A stretch of 64,000 nucleotides of DNA, from assembly GCA_948471095.1 (NCBI GenBank), contig CAOKRG010000009.1, forward strand, positions 1 through 64,000. The letters are read 5' to 3'. The stretch is from an uncultured Oscillospiraceae bacterium. Lineage in GTDB: Bacteria > Bacillota > Clostridia > Oscillospirales > Acutalibacteraceae. The position numbers were made by a program, and so were the translations under genes. Under the pieces are notes generated by a model. The model saw only the letters and a list, made by a program, of their open reading frames with translations, searched no databases and was not told the origin of the DNA. This document shows, piece by piece, positions 1 through 7,585 of the stretch (within the stretch, counting starts at the first letter, position 1; every line of letters begins with the position of its first letter).

Positions 1-50
1 TTGTGCTTGAATACGACGTGGACTATGTTTCCGCGGCGTTGACGGCGTAA
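1..50 (+). CDS. 3' end of a phage gene, probably tail sheath (partial)
   Basis: An open frame runs in from the left edge and stops with TAA at 48-50; the last residues read VLEYDVDYVSAALTA. Only 15 codons are visible, so the product cannot be recognised by sequence. The call rests on position: in P2-like phages the sheath gene FI lies directly upstream of the tube gene FII, and the next gene here is an FII homologue 13 bases on, with an AAGGAGG ribosome site overlapping the end of this frame. The rest of the prophage should lie to the left of the window. Confidence 0.5.
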   Translation, partial: VLEYDVDYVSAALTA

Positions 51-63
51 GGAGGAAGCAACA

Positions 64-579
64 ATGAGAGCAGATATAGGCATTAACAGTTTTGCCGTAT
101 ATGAGGACGCAACCGAATTTTACGGCATGGCGGAAGTGACGCTTCCCGAAGTTTCGCAGATTGCGGAAGAGGTCAAGGGCGCGGGCATTTCCGGCGCATT
201 CAACGGCGCGTTCACAGGTCAAATTGAATCCATGACGCTGACGCTGAATTTCCGCACAGTGACCCCGTATGCAATCAAGCTGAACGAACCGCGTAACCAC
301 CAGCTTGATCTCCGCGCGTCCCAGCAGTATTGGGACAATGTAGCGGGAAAACACGTGCAACAGGCAGTAAAACACGTCCTGATGGTAACGCCGACGAAGT
401 TTGCCCCCGGCAAGCTTGCCCCCGCCGCGTCCGCGGAAGCGTCCGGGGAGTATGCGGCAACCTATTTCGCCACGTACATCAACGGGGAAAAGGTCATGGA
501 AATCGACATTCTGAATTTCATTTACTTTATCAACGGCGTTGACTACTTGGCAGAAGTACGAAAGGCGTTGGGCAAGTAA
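64..579 (+). CDS. Phage major tail tube protein (P2 FII-like)
   Basis: A 171-residue protein with the features of the P2 gpFII tail-tube family: an N-terminal strand region after MRADIGINSF, a glycine-rich turn (KGAGISGAFNGAFTGQIESM) and a C-terminal DILNFIYFINGVDYL motif, close to the conserved tube C-terminus that mentions the phage tube core. Family members polymerise into the inner tube of a contractile tail. The AAGGAGG site at 49-55 is well spaced from ATG 64. It sits between the sheath end and the E chaperone, as in P2. It looks intact, but the module it belongs to is broken downstream, so it is unlikely to make particles now. Confidence 0.85.
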   Translation: MRADIGINSFAVYEDATEFYGMAEVTLPEVSQIAEEVKGAGISGAFNGAFTGQIESMTLTLNFRTVTPYAIKLNEPRNHQLDLRASQQYWDNVAGKHVQQAVKHVLMVTPTKFAPGKLAPAASAEASGEYAATYFATYINGEKVMEIDILNFIYFINGVDYLAEVRKALGK

Positions 580-612
580 GCCCGGTAGGGATTTTCCCGC
601 CGGGCTTTCCTA
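577..612 (+). terminator. Hairpin between tail tube and chaperone genes
   Basis: AAGCCCGG at 577-584 pairs with CCGGGCTT at 600-607 across a loop that holds a smaller GGGA/TCCC stem. A T-rich stretch follows at 617-622. It overlaps the stop codon of the tube gene and could reduce read-through or protect the 3' end of the tube transcript. It is a weak terminator because the T run is displaced. Confidence 0.45.
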
Positions 613-664
613 TGCCTTTTTTCTGTATCTGAAAATATGAAATTTTGAATCGGAGGAAAAGACG

Positions 665-1075
665 ATGAGCGACAAGGTAACAAATATAGCCGAAATCGGC
701 GCAGAGCAGGCCACAGGAGCGGCGGAAGCCGCCACCCCTACATCTACCACGGAAGCGGCGGGAAAGGCCACAGAGGGCGACGTGGGCGTTTATACGCACA
801 AGTTCAAGCGTCCCTTTGAGTACAGCGGCGCGACCTACACCGAATTGACGTTCAATTTCGAGCGGTTGACCGGGCGGGACATGGTGGCCATTGAAACCGA
901 AATGCAGATGAACAACGAATATGCCCTTTCACCCGAAATTTCCCGCAACTTCCAGAGCAAGCTGGCGGCGCGGGCCGCGGGTATCGGAAGCGACGTGCTG
1001 GACGCTATGCCGTTGCCCGAATTTAACCGCATTACCAATGCGGCGCGGGATTTTTTACTGTCTACGGGCTATTAA
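665..1075 (+). CDS. Phage tail assembly chaperone (P2 gpE-like)
   Basis: A 136-residue protein. The first 45 residues are low-complexity, rich in Ala/Thr/Glu; residues 45-136 resemble the phage tail assembly chaperone family of P2 gpE (YTHKFKRPFEY, then FERLTGRDMVAIETEM). In P2 this protein and its frameshifted form E+E' help assemble the tape measure and tube. Ribosome site GGAGG lies 8 bases before ATG 665. The last codons contain the slippery string TTTTTTA at 1051-1057, and an open -1 frame continues to 1254, described separately. Confidence 0.82.
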   Translation: MSDKVTNIAEIGAEQATGAAEAATPTSTTEAAGKATEGDVGVYTHKFKRPFEYSGATYTELTFNFERLTGRDMVAIETEMQMNNEYALSPEISRNFQSKLAARAAGIGSDVLDAMPLPEFNRITNAARDFLLSTGY

Positions 1076-1254
1076 AAAGCCCGGCCCGCTGGTGGCGGCG
1101 GGAATGTTACCGCCTTGCACGGGCGACGAACACGCCGATTCCGTTTTGGTTAGATATGACCCCGGCGGAAATTATGACGTGGATTCGTGACATAAACGCC
1201 GCCGCCGCGGAGGACAGAGAACGCGCAAGGAAAGAACAGGCGCAAAGGGGGTGA
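665..1254 (+). CDS. Predicted -1 frameshift product E+E' of the tail chaperone
   Basis: At 1051-1057 the zero frame reads ga-T TTT TTA, a canonical X-XXY-YYZ slippery heptamer, five codons before the E stop at 1073-1075. Slipping back one base opens a frame running to TGA at 1252-1254, adding 65 residues that include PIPFWLDMTPAEIMTWIRDI and a charged C-terminus; total about 196 residues. The E' frame has no good start of its own. P2 and relatives make E+E' by -1 slippage at a T-rich heptamer, and the position just before the tape-measure gene matches. Slippage itself is inferred, not shown. Confidence 0.72.
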
Positions 1255-1258
1255 AAAT

Positions 1259-1486
1259 TTGGCGGGAAGAAAAGAATTTGAATTGCTTTTCAAACTGCAA
1301 GCGACGCTGGGGAGCGGGTTTAATTCCAGTTTTAACAGCGCAATGAACGCTTCAAGACAGTTACAAGGCAATCTTTCCAAAATCAACACACTTTCCGGGA
1401 AGATCGAGGGATTCCAAAAGCAGAGCGCGGCCCTGCAAGCGAACAAGGATATCTTGCCGCGGCACAAGCGGCGGGAAAGTCGTTGA
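1259..1486 (+). pseudogene. Truncated phage tail tape measure protein, 5' fragment
   Basis: Starts at TTG 1259 after GGGGGTG, five bases past the E' stop. The first 60 residues (AGRKEFELLFKLQATLGSGF, then a coiled-coil-prone SSFNSAMNASRQLQGNLSKI) are typical of the N-terminus of a phage tape measure protein, normally 600 residues or more. The frame collapses after about residue 62 and stops at 1486. From about 1440 the sequence is better explained in another frame as the end of a HicB-like gene. The gene has therefore lost nearly all of its length, probably by one deletion joining two phage genes. Confidence 0.75.
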
Positions 1487-1542
1487 ATGAATGGATAGAA
1501 ACGACGCTTGACGCGGCGGCACAGCAGACGAACGGGGAATAA
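1441..1542 (+). pseudogene. HicB/Arc-like ribbon-helix-helix C-terminal fragment
   Basis: In the frame beginning at 1441 the sequence reads EQGYLAAAQAAGKSLNEWIE and ends with TAA at 1540-1542. The pattern A-x-x-x-GKSLN-x-W-I-x-x-x-L-x-x-A is the end of a HicB/Arc-type antitoxin DNA-binding domain. No start codon or N-terminal part is present; it joins out of frame to the tape-measure fragment. No HicA-like toxin is visible beside it. This is most likely a gene remnant left by a deletion. The family call rests on about 30 residues. Confidence 0.55.
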
Positions 1543-1560
1543 CAGAGAATAGCGAAAACG

Positions 1561-1597
1561 AAAACCCGCCCTTGCTTATAGCTTGGGCGGGTTTTCC
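1561..1597 (+). terminator. Rho-independent terminator of the phage tail module remnant
   Basis: AAAACCCGCCC at 1561-1571 pairs perfectly with GGGCGGGTTTT at 1585-1595 around a 13-base loop, with the T run within the distal arm. It follows the HicB-like stop by 18 bases and precedes the transposase, so it probably ends the old tail transcript. Confidence 0.85.
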
Positions 1598-1611
1598 TGC
1601 ATGGAGGGCCT

Positions 1612-2649
1612 ATGAATTACAAAGGGAATCAGCATTTGAAGTGGGAAGATCGGCTTTCCCTTGAACGTATGCTAAAGATAAAAACGCCGAAACCGAAAAT
1701 TGCGGAAGCTTTGGGCGTTTGCCTGAAAACCGTATACAATGAAATTGCGCGGGGAATGTGCGAACAGCTTACAAGCGAACTGGAACCCGTGTCGCGCTAT
1801 TGCGCGGACGTTGCGGAACGAAAGTATCAAGAGCATTTGCGGGCAAAGGGGCCGGACATAAAGCTGGGGAAAGACTTTGCTTTTGCGGAGTATATCGAAG
1901 AACAGATTATTGAAAAGAAGAGGTCCCCCGGCGCGGCTTTGGCGCAAATTGCGATTGACGGAATGGAGTTCGACACCCATATTTGCGAAACGACCCTTTA
2001 TAACTGGATTTATCGGGGCGACATTTTCTTGAATGTTACGGCGGAACACCTTTTGTATAAGGGGGACCACAGAAAGCCAGAGGACAGGGACAGGCAGAAA
2101 CGGGCGCGGCCCGCAAAGGGGGACACCATAGAGGAACGCCCACAGGAAGTAGCAGACCGCGAAACTTTCGGGAATTGGGAAATGGATAGCATTATAGGTT
2201 GTAAGGGAAGCAAGGCCGCGCTGGTGGTGCTGACAGAGCGGTTGACCCGTTACCCCGTGATTTTTCGCGTTCCCGATCACACGATGGAAAGCGTCGTGCG
2301 GGGGCTTGACCGTATAGAGCGGAGGATGGGCGCGGGGTTCCGGCAAGTGTTCAGGTCAATAACGGTTGACAACGGAAGCGAATTTCAGGATTGCGCCGGA
2401 ATGGAGAGGTCAAAGCGGGCGCGGAAGCCCCGCACAAAGATTTATTATTGCCACCCGTATTCTGCATACGAAAGGGGGAGCAATGAAAACATGAACCGCA
2501 TTATCCGGCGGTTCTTTCCAAAGGGAACAAGCTTTGATGAAGTGACCGCGGCGGAGGTTGCAGAAGTTGAAGAGTGGCTGGCGAACTATCCCCGGCGGAT
2601 ATTGGGCTGGGCAACGCCGCAAATGCTTTTCGAGCGGTACATAACATAG
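1612..2649 (+). CDS. IS30-family transposase
   Basis: A 345-residue protein with an N-terminal helix-turn-helix (about 10-50; KIAEALGVCLKTVYNEIARG) and a DDE integrase core. Likely catalytic residues are D192 in NWEMDSIIG, D253 in TVDNGSEF and E292 in ERGSNENMNR, the last followed by the typical IIRRFFPKG block. These match the IS30 family, which moves by cut-and-paste or circle intermediates. Ribosome site GGAGGGCC precedes ATG 1612. I could not find convincing terminal inverted repeats on either side, so it may be a solitary phage-borne transposase or an IS with worn ends. It appears full length. Confidence 0.88.
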   Translation: MNYKGNQHLKWEDRLSLERMLKIKTPKPKIAEALGVCLKTVYNEIARGMCEQLTSELEPVSRYCADVAERKYQEHLRAKGPDIKLGKDFAFAEYIEEQIIEKKRSPGAALAQIAIDGMEFDTHICETTLYNWIYRGDIFLNVTAEHLLYKGDHRKPEDRDRQKRARPAKGDTIEERPQEVADRETFGNWEMDSIIGCKGSKAALVVLTERLTRYPVIFRVPDHTMESVVRGLDRIERRMGAGFRQVFRSITVDNGSEFQDCAGMERSKRARKPRTKIYYCHPYSAYERGSNENMNRIIRRFFPKGTSFDEVTAAEVAEVEEWLANYPRRILGWATPQMLFERYIT

Positions 2650-2816
2650 CCCCCGAAAAATTGAACAGAAAGGGAGCGGAGCCGGAAGCGAAAAAACGCC
2701 CGGTTTGGTTTCCTGTTGCCTTTTTGCACAAAAGCGGGGGTTCCAAACGCGCCGGAACCCCGCTTTTCACAAGTCGGGAAAATTTATTGAACTTTTTTGT
2801 AATTTAGTCTTGACAT
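2650..2816 (+). terminator. Terminator after the transposase and prophage edge
   Basis: AAAGCGGGG(G)TTCC at 2731-2744 pairs with GGAACCCCGCTTT at 2754-2766, a long stem with a T-rich distal arm. It ends the transposase transcript. Base composition and repeat content change to those of the host spacers from about 2820, so the prophage edge probably lies between 2770 and 2870. No att repeat could be identified without the left boundary. Confidence 0.7.
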
Positions 2817-2875
2817 TTGGCCCCTGGGAAGTGTCCAAACGCATTGATAAAGGGAGAGAGGATGGTCAGTGAGCC

Positions 2876-3150
2876 AGTAAGAGTTTTGTCCACTTTTTCA
2901 AAAGTGGCAGGGTGTGGGGCGCTGATTGCCGGTGGCAATCGTCCAGCGCACGAGTTGACTTCGTCAACTCGACCGAGGGGAAGGTCCCCAGTGGGGACCG
3001 TTCTGACCCGACCGACGCGGCAGCGGAGACACGGCAGACGAGACCGGAGTGGCCGTAAGGCGCGCCCTGTGTGCCTTACGGCCACTCCGGAAAACTTCAA
3101 AAAACTGTGCCCTTTGGACGCTCCTCTCAGCCCCGGGGAGTGGGGCGCGG
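2876..3150. repeat. Modular intergenic hairpin repeat, copy next to the prophage edge
   Basis: This spacer contains the box GTCCACTTTTTCAAAAGTGG (2888-2907) followed by CAGGG, a variable middle with hairpins (for example TGAC/GTCA around 2956 and GGCCGTAAGGC ... GCCTTACGGCC at 3051-3081), and the closing module GGCCACTCCG - AAAACTTC - CCCTTTGGACGCTCC. The same modules recur in most spacers of the window. No gene is apparent; short open frames here are by-products of high GC. Confidence 0.7.
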
Positions 3151-3238
3151 TTTTATGGGAGTGTTATAAAAGCGGCTTCCGCCTGCCCAAATAAAAAAAG
3201 CGCCAAAGCCGCTTTCGCGTCCCAGCGCTTATGTTCCG

Positions 3239-3505
3239 TTACTCCTTTTCCGCCGACCCCGCCTTGTACAGGTTGAAGCGGAACAGCTTCGACTCGTCTG
3301 CTTCCTTCTCGCACATCACAAAGGCCTCGGCAATCTTGCCGCCCTCGATCAGGGTTGTAAGGCCAACCAACTGGCACAGCTTGCTCTTCAGGTTCAGCCG
3401 GTCGCCGTCACGAGTCATTAGGTACACTTCGCCCTCGCAGCTGTCCAAAAGCTTGAGGAAGGACGGAACGTCCACATCGTGCAGTTCTACCATCTTCGGT
3501 GACAT
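3239..3505 (-). CDS. Small conserved protein of unknown function
   Basis: An 88-residue acidic protein (MSPKMVELHDVDVPSFLKLL at the start). Ribosome site AAAGGAGG lies 8 bases before the ATG and a good promoter lies at 3555-3583. The composition, with FLKLLDSCEGEVYL and LVGLTTLIEGGKI, suggests a small soluble alpha/beta domain. Similar short proteins are common in Clostridia, but I do not recognise a function. No membrane segment or catalytic motif is visible. It stands alone, with its own promoter. Confidence 0.75.
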   Translation of the reverse strand: MSPKMVELHDVDVPSFLKLLDSCEGEVYLMTRDGDRLNLKSKLCQLVGLTTLIEGGKIAEAFVMCEKEADESKLFRFNLYKAGSAEKE

Positions 3506-3554
3506 TTGGCATCCTCCTTTTGCAGGTGTTTTCCCTTTTTTAGGGAGCTATCAC

Positions 3555-3583
3555 AGTATAACACAAAGGATGGGGAAAGGCAA
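3555..3583 (-). promoter_or_regulatory. Sigma-A promoter for the small protein gene
   Basis: On the minus strand TTGCCT at 3583-3578, a 17-base spacer, then TATACT at 3560-3555. The start codon is about 50 bases downstream. Confidence 0.7.
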
Positions 3584-3606
3584 GCAAAAAAAGCGGCGGG
3601 CTTTCC

Positions 3607-4104
3607 CTACCGGCCCAGCAGCCGGGTCAGCAGGCCGGAGCGGCCGAACATCTTCACGCTTTTCAGCCATCCGGGCTCTATTTTTTCCAGCACCACCTGG
3701 GGGCATGCGTACTGGCTCAGCTTCTTTTGATATTGGAGGTTTTCCAAAATCTGGTTGTAGCGGCGCACGCTGATCTCCTCGCAGTCCGGCCGCAGAGATT
3801 TATAATTCCCCGGCCGGGTGAACTTAAAGGCGTAGAGGAAATCCGCCCATTCGCCGTACTCGGTCAGGTGCACGGCCTCGTCGGGCACGTTCAGCGTCAG
3901 CCGCACCGAGCCGGAGACCTTGCCGCCGGTGTTCTGCTTTCTGCCCTTCACCACCGCGAAGATGGGGCATTCGCAGTGCAGGCCGAACATGTCGATGAGC
4001 GCGTCGTACTCGCCCCGCAGGCCCAGGTTGGGCTTGGCCCGGTAGGTTTCTCCGGCATGCAGGGTGCGCAGCACCAGTTGGGATTGGTAGGTTTGAATGA
4101 TCAT
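3607..4104 (-). CDS. Hypothetical protein, 165 residues
   Basis: The start is set at ATG 4104 because AAAGGAG lies about 10 bases upstream; an upstream in-frame extension would be made of repeat sequence. The protein has no signal peptide or membrane segment. It is basic and aromatic-rich, with an N-terminal beta-rich part (MIIQTYQSQLVLRTL, GETYRA) and a C-terminal basic tail (KSVKMFGRSGLLTRLLGR). The region CPIFAVVKGRKQ and SVRLTLNVPDEAVHL looks like an alternating strand domain. I do not recognise the family. It is flanked on both sides by spacers and appears monocistronic. Confidence 0.65.
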   Translation of the reverse strand: MIIQTYQSQLVLRTLHAGETYRAKPNLGLRGEYDALIDMFGLHCECPIFAVVKGRKQNTGGKVSGSVRLTLNVPDEAVHLTEYGEWADFLYAFKFTRPGNYKSLRPDCEEISVRRYNQILENLQYQKKLSQYACPQVVLEKIEPGWLKSVKMFGRSGLLTRLLGR

Positions 4105-4129
4105 ATAAATCCAACTCCTTTCAACGCAT

Positions 4130-4575
4130 CGGCAGGGTGGGGTGTGTCTATTCGGGCATTTTATAAACGGAAAGCTCCCGGAGCGCAACAGTAAAAGTTT
4201 CGTCATTCTCGACTGCCGCGTCGGTCGGGTCAGAACGTTCCCAGTACATTGGCTTCACCAAGTACCCGGGGACCTTCCCCTCAGTCGGTTCGCGGCATGG
4301 TCTGCTGTACTTGGCAAGCCAAGCACCCGGCAGACGCTCACCCTTTTCAAAGGTGGTGGGGGTGGAGGGGTGGCTTCGCGTAGCGGTCGACTTCACGACG
4401 TGAATGTCGTGAGCCCAAAACCGAGCGCTTAGTGTGTGCTTTACACCCATAATAAGCGTGTAAAAGTTCTTGAAAATTCTTAAGAAACTTCTTTCAAGAA
4501 GTTTCTTAAGCCGCCGGAGGCCACTCCGTAATACTCAAAAAATGCGCCCTTTAGACACTCCCGCAAGATGGGGGC
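4130..4575. repeat. Intergenic repeat block with hairpin modules
   Basis: It contains GAGCGCAACAGTAAAAGTTT (4179-4198), a TCTCGACTGCCG/GTCGG module, CGGCAGACGCTCACCC, a CTTCGCG/CGAAG-type hairpin, a 32-base palindrome at 4479-4510 (arms CTTAAGAAACTTCTT and its complement) and the GCCGCCGGAGGCCACTCCGT closing module. All of these recur elsewhere in the window in different combinations. No coding capacity is evident. Confidence 0.7.
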
Positions 4576-5379
4576 TCACGGGGAGTCCCCAGGCTCTTTT
4601 ACGGCCCAGTCGTAAAGGTAGGTGTCGAAAGCGCCCACCTTGTTGGGGCGGATGAGGAAGCGGCGCAGAAGCGCGTCCTCGTCCTGGCCGGTGCCGCCGT
4701 AAAAGGCGTCGGCAATGCCCCCGGCAATGCAGCCCACGGTGTCTGTGTCGCAGCGGACGCTGAACACGTTGCGGATGCAGCTCTCCCAATCCTCCGACTC
4801 CAAAAAGCAGCGGATGGCCAGGGGCATGGTGCCCATGGCGGTCACGTCGAACCTGCCGAAGGGGCGGTAGGACCACAGGGGCCGCAGCACCGTGTAGCGG
4901 TAGGTCTTGTGCAGGTAGCGGGCGATGTGGGCCTTGCTGGAGCCGGTGCGGGCCAGAAAAATGGCGGCGGCCGTAGCCTGGGCGGCCTTGATCCCCTCCG
5001 GGTGGTTGTGGGTGCAGCGGGAGCTCTCGGCGGCTTGGCGCTCCACCTCCTCCAGGGTGTCGAAGGCCCAGCCGATGTAGCTGACCCGCATGGCGGAGCC
5101 GTTTCCATAGCTGTTGTAGCCCCGCTCGGACTGGGCGTGGAGCCAGTTCTTAAACATGGGCCCGTAGCCCGCCTGCATGTACCTCCGGCCGAACTGGCGG
5201 TAGGCGCGGGCATAGGGCACGCCGGTGACGACGGCGTATTTGGTGGCAATGCTGAGCACCGTGTCGTCCGTATACTTGCTCATGCCGTTAAAAAGCTCCA
5301 CGTTCCGCCAGTCAAAGGCCTCCGGGCGGGTAAACTCGAAGCGGGAACCGGCGATGTCGCCCAAAATGGCTCCGTACAT
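4576..5379 (-). CDS. ADP-ribosylglycohydrolase family protein
   Basis: A 267-residue soluble protein of the DraG/ADP-ribosylhydrolase fold, which removes ADP-ribose from proteins or small molecules using two metal ions. Visible motifs are GAILGDIAGSRFEF near the N-terminus, YTDDTVLSIA (metal-binding TDD), GNGSAMRV, THNHPEGIKAA and the C-terminal DTDTVGCIAGGIADAFYG. The C-terminal motif normally has GGDTD; here the preceding residues are RCDTD, a change in the loop but not in the metal-binding aspartates. Start chosen at ATG 5379, 7 bases after GGAG; an ATG 18 bases upstream lacks spacing. Substrate unknown; no partner ADP-ribosyltransferase nearby. Confidence 0.88.
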   Translation of the reverse strand: MYGAILGDIAGSRFEFTRPEAFDWRNVELFNGMSKYTDDTVLSIATKYAVVTGVPYARAYRQFGRRYMQAGYGPMFKNWLHAQSERGYNSYGNGSAMRVSYIGWAFDTLEEVERQAAESSRCTHNHPEGIKAAQATAAAIFLARTGSSKAHIARYLHKTYRYTVLRPLWSYRPFGRFDVTAMGTMPLAIRCFLESEDWESCIRNVFSVRCDTDTVGCIAGGIADAFYGGTGQDEDALLRRFLIRPNKVGAFDTYLYDWAVKEPGDSP

Positions 5380-5419
5380 ACCAGGGCTCCTTTCCATATG
5401 AATAAGTGGGACCAGGGGC

Positions 5420-5850
5420 GCGCTTTTGTGGGAGTAATACGGAATGCCTCCGGCGTAAGACCTCGGGGACTCCGCCCCCGAACCCCCGCAACCTTTGAAA
5501 AGGTTGACGAAACTTTTAAACGTTTATCGTGGGTGCGAGGCGTGTGCTTGGCGCTCGGTTCGCGGCGTGGTCTGCTGTACTTGGCAAGTCAAGTACCCGG
5601 CAGACTCTCATCTTTTTCAAAAGAGGCAGGGCTTTTAGGGGGACTTCACATAGCGAACGCCGGCTTCACGAAGTGAATGCCGTGAGCCCCAAACCGAGCG
5701 CCCAGAGTACGCCTCACTCTTAACGATAAGCGTGTAATAGTTCATGAAAATTCTTAAGAAACTTCTTTTAAGAAGTTTCTTAAGCCGCCGGAGGCCACTC
5801 TCCCGTGCGCGGGACCCTTGCATCTTGCCTCAAAATGTGCGAAAATAGGG
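5420..5850. repeat. Intergenic repeat block with hairpin modules
   Basis: A second composite block: CTCGGGGACTCCGCCCCCGAAC hairpin (near 5462-5483), reverse of the AAGTTTCGTC box, CTCGGTTCGCGGCGTGGTCT module (5556-5575), a GGCTTCACGAAGTGAATGCC hairpin (5661-5680) and the palindrome at 5753-5784. The order of modules mirrors the block at 4130-4575, as if both derive from one ancestral repeat. No gene is seen. Confidence 0.7.
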
Positions 5851-6225
5851 TCAGGGCTCCTGGCCCTCCACGTGGCGCTGAATGGCGCGGAAGCTCTCCT
5901 CGCTAATCACGTGCTCAATGCGGCAGGCGTCTTCGGCGGCAACCTGGGGGGCCACGCCCAGCGAGGTGAGCCAGCGGGTGAAAAGCAGGTGGCGCTCATA
6001 CACCGCGGCGGCAATGCGCCGCCCCTCCGGGGTCAGGCTGATCTGCCCGTCCGGGTTCATGGTGATGTGCCCCTTCTCCCGCAGGTGCTTCATGGCCACG
6101 CTGACGCTGGGCTTGCTGAACTCCATCTCGGACGCGATATCGATGGAGCGGACAGAGCCGTTTCGCTGGTGGAGGATCAAGATCGTCTCCAAATAGTTTT
6201 CGGCGGATTCCTGGATCTTTTTCAT
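5851..6225 (-). CDS. Short DtxR-family metal-dependent transcriptional regulator
   Basis: A 124-residue repressor with a winged helix (about 20-70; SIDIASEMEFSKPSVSVAMK) and the metal-binding/dimerisation helices, but no SH3-like third domain. Ligand positions resemble DtxR/IdeR more than MntR: H79, C101, E104 and H105 (DACRIEHVISEE); the residue at the M10/D8 position is Asn10. That points to iron or another divalent metal rather than strict Mn specificity, by inference. AAAGGAGG precedes ATG 6225. A strong promoter with a TTGCAA inverted repeat lies upstream at 6272-6300, possibly for self-regulation. No metal transporter is adjacent, so targets are elsewhere. Confidence 0.88.
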   Translation of the reverse strand: MKKIQESAENYLETILILHQRNGSVRSIDIASEMEFSKPSVSVAMKHLREKGHITMNPDGQISLTPEGRRIAAAVYERHLLFTRWLTSLGVAPQVAAEDACRIEHVISEESFRAIQRHVEGQEP

Positions 6226-6271
6226 GGTTCCGCGCCTCCTTTGGGAGCCCTTGGGGCTGTCTGGTTTCCCT

Positions 6272-6300
6272 ATTATAACGTTCTTTTGCAAAAATTGCAA
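6272..6300 (-). promoter_or_regulatory. Promoter of the DtxR-type gene with an inverted repeat
   Basis: Minus strand TTGCAA (6300-6295), 17-base spacer, TATAAT (6277-6272). The -35 region reads TTGCAATTTTTGCAA, with two TTGCAA half-sites; this could be an operator, but its owner is unknown. Confidence 0.75.
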
Positions 6301-6458
6301 GTGGGGCGTGGCGTTGGGAGTGACCAAACGCGCGTTTTATGGAAAGGAAAAGCCCGATGAGCGCAACCGCAAAAGTTTCGTCCATCTCGGCTGCTTAGTC
6401 TCCGTTGCCGCAACACTTCCCCATAACCGCCCCTCTCCTACCCTAAACAGAAAGCACG

Positions 6459-7493
6459 GTGAACAACATGAAATACCGCTATTTCGGAACCTTCGTCCCC
6501 GGCGCGGAGGAGGTCGTATCCGCCATGATCAAAGAAAGCGGCGCGGGGGCCTCCATCCTGCGCCTAATGAGCGGCGCGGCGGAGTTTGAGCTGGAAGCGG
6601 AGGCGCGGCTTCCCCTCCCATATCTTAACAACCTGTTCCGGGTCTTGTACCGGGCCCAGGCAAAGCCGGACAAGGCGGGGCTGGAAAAATTCCTGCGGGC
6701 CCTGCCCGGCAGGGAGGCGGACTGGCCCGCCGCACGCAGCGGCCGGGGGCGGGCCAAAAGCTTCCGGGTGGTCACCTCCTGCCAGAACCAGCTGACCGGC
6801 GTAAGCAAAGCCGCCAAGGAGGCTCTGGAAAACCGTTTGGCCCGGGAGACCGGCATGCGGGTGGACCGGAGCCTGCCGGACCTGGAATTCTGGGTCCTGG
6901 CCCGGCGGGAGGGGAGCGCCTATTTCCTCAAGCGGCTGACCCGGCACCAGGCCTATGACAAGCTGCTGCATCCCGGAGAGCTGCACCCGGAGCTGGCCTA
7001 CCTGCTGTGCTGGCTGGCCGGGCCCGCCAAGACAGTGGCGGACCCCTTCTGCGGATATGGGGCCATCCCGGCCCAGTGGCGGAGCTGGTTCGGCTATGAG
7101 CGGCTCTGGGGCTTCGACCTAAACGAGGAGGCCCTGGCCTACGCGAAGGAGAAGGTAAGGCCCGGGCCCGGCGTGGTTTTGGAGCGGCGGGACGCGTTCA
7201 CCCTGGGGGAGGCCCTAGGGCCGGGGAGCCTGGACGCCATTGTGACCGATCCGCCCTGGGGGCTCTATCAGGGGGTGGACATGCCCCTGGAGGAGTTTTA
7301 CAGCCGGATGCTGGAGCAGTTCGCCCTGGCCCTAAAGCCGGGAGGCCGGGCCGTGGCGCTCACCGCTGGGAAAAGGGAGCTGGAAGCCGCCCTGGCGAAG
7401 ACCCCGGCCCTGGCGCTGGAGGCACGGTATGATATTCTGGCCTCGGGAAAAAAGGCGGGGATCTTTGTTTTCGTCCGCATGGCGGCTTCGTAA
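6459..7493 (+). CDS. THUMP-like/UPF0020-type RNA methyltransferase
   Basis: A 344-residue protein. The N-terminal half (1-170) resembles the THUMP/ferredoxin-like RNA-binding part of tRNA and rRNA guanine methyltransferases. The C-terminal half is a Rossmann SAM-binding domain with DPFCGYGAIP (motif I) and DPPWGLYQG (catalytic motif IV, N/D-P-P-W/Y type used for N2/N6 methylation). It most likely methylates guanosine in tRNA or 23S rRNA; the exact base cannot be read from sequence. The start is uncertain: GTG 6459 or ATG 6468, nine bases later, which has GGTG six bases upstream. It stands alone. Confidence 0.8.
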   Translation: MNNMKYRYFGTFVPGAEEVVSAMIKESGAGASILRLMSGAAEFELEAEARLPLPYLNNLFRVLYRAQAKPDKAGLEKFLRALPGREADWPAARSGRGRAKSFRVVTSCQNQLTGVSKAAKEALENRLARETGMRVDRSLPDLEFWVLARREGSAYFLKRLTRHQAYDKLLHPGELHPELAYLLCWLAGPAKTVADPFCGYGAIPAQWRSWFGYERLWGFDLNEEALAYAKEKVRPGPGVVLERRDAFTLGEALGPGSLDAIVTDPPWGLYQGVDMPLEEFYSRMLEQFALALKPGGRAVALTAGKRELEAALAKTPALALEARYDILASGKKAGIFVFVRMAAS

Positions 7494-7519
7494 AGAACGC
7501 GTAAGAAATTATTCACGTT

Positions 7520-7549
7520 TTGTTTATTTTTGATAAGTAAAATTATGAT
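7520..7549 (+). promoter_or_regulatory. Promoter for the secreted protein gene
   Basis: TTGTTT (7520-7525), 18-base spacer, TATGAT (7544-7549), in an A+T-rich spacer 37 bases before the start codon. Confidence 0.5.
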
Positions 7550-7585
7550 TTTCCGATAGAAAATATATAAAAGGAGTGCTTGCTA

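Noticed and set aside
1543..2768. Terminal inverted repeats of an IS30 element
   Set aside because: Left and right flanks of the transposase show no matching ends beyond a few bases; the strong palindromes on each side are terminators.
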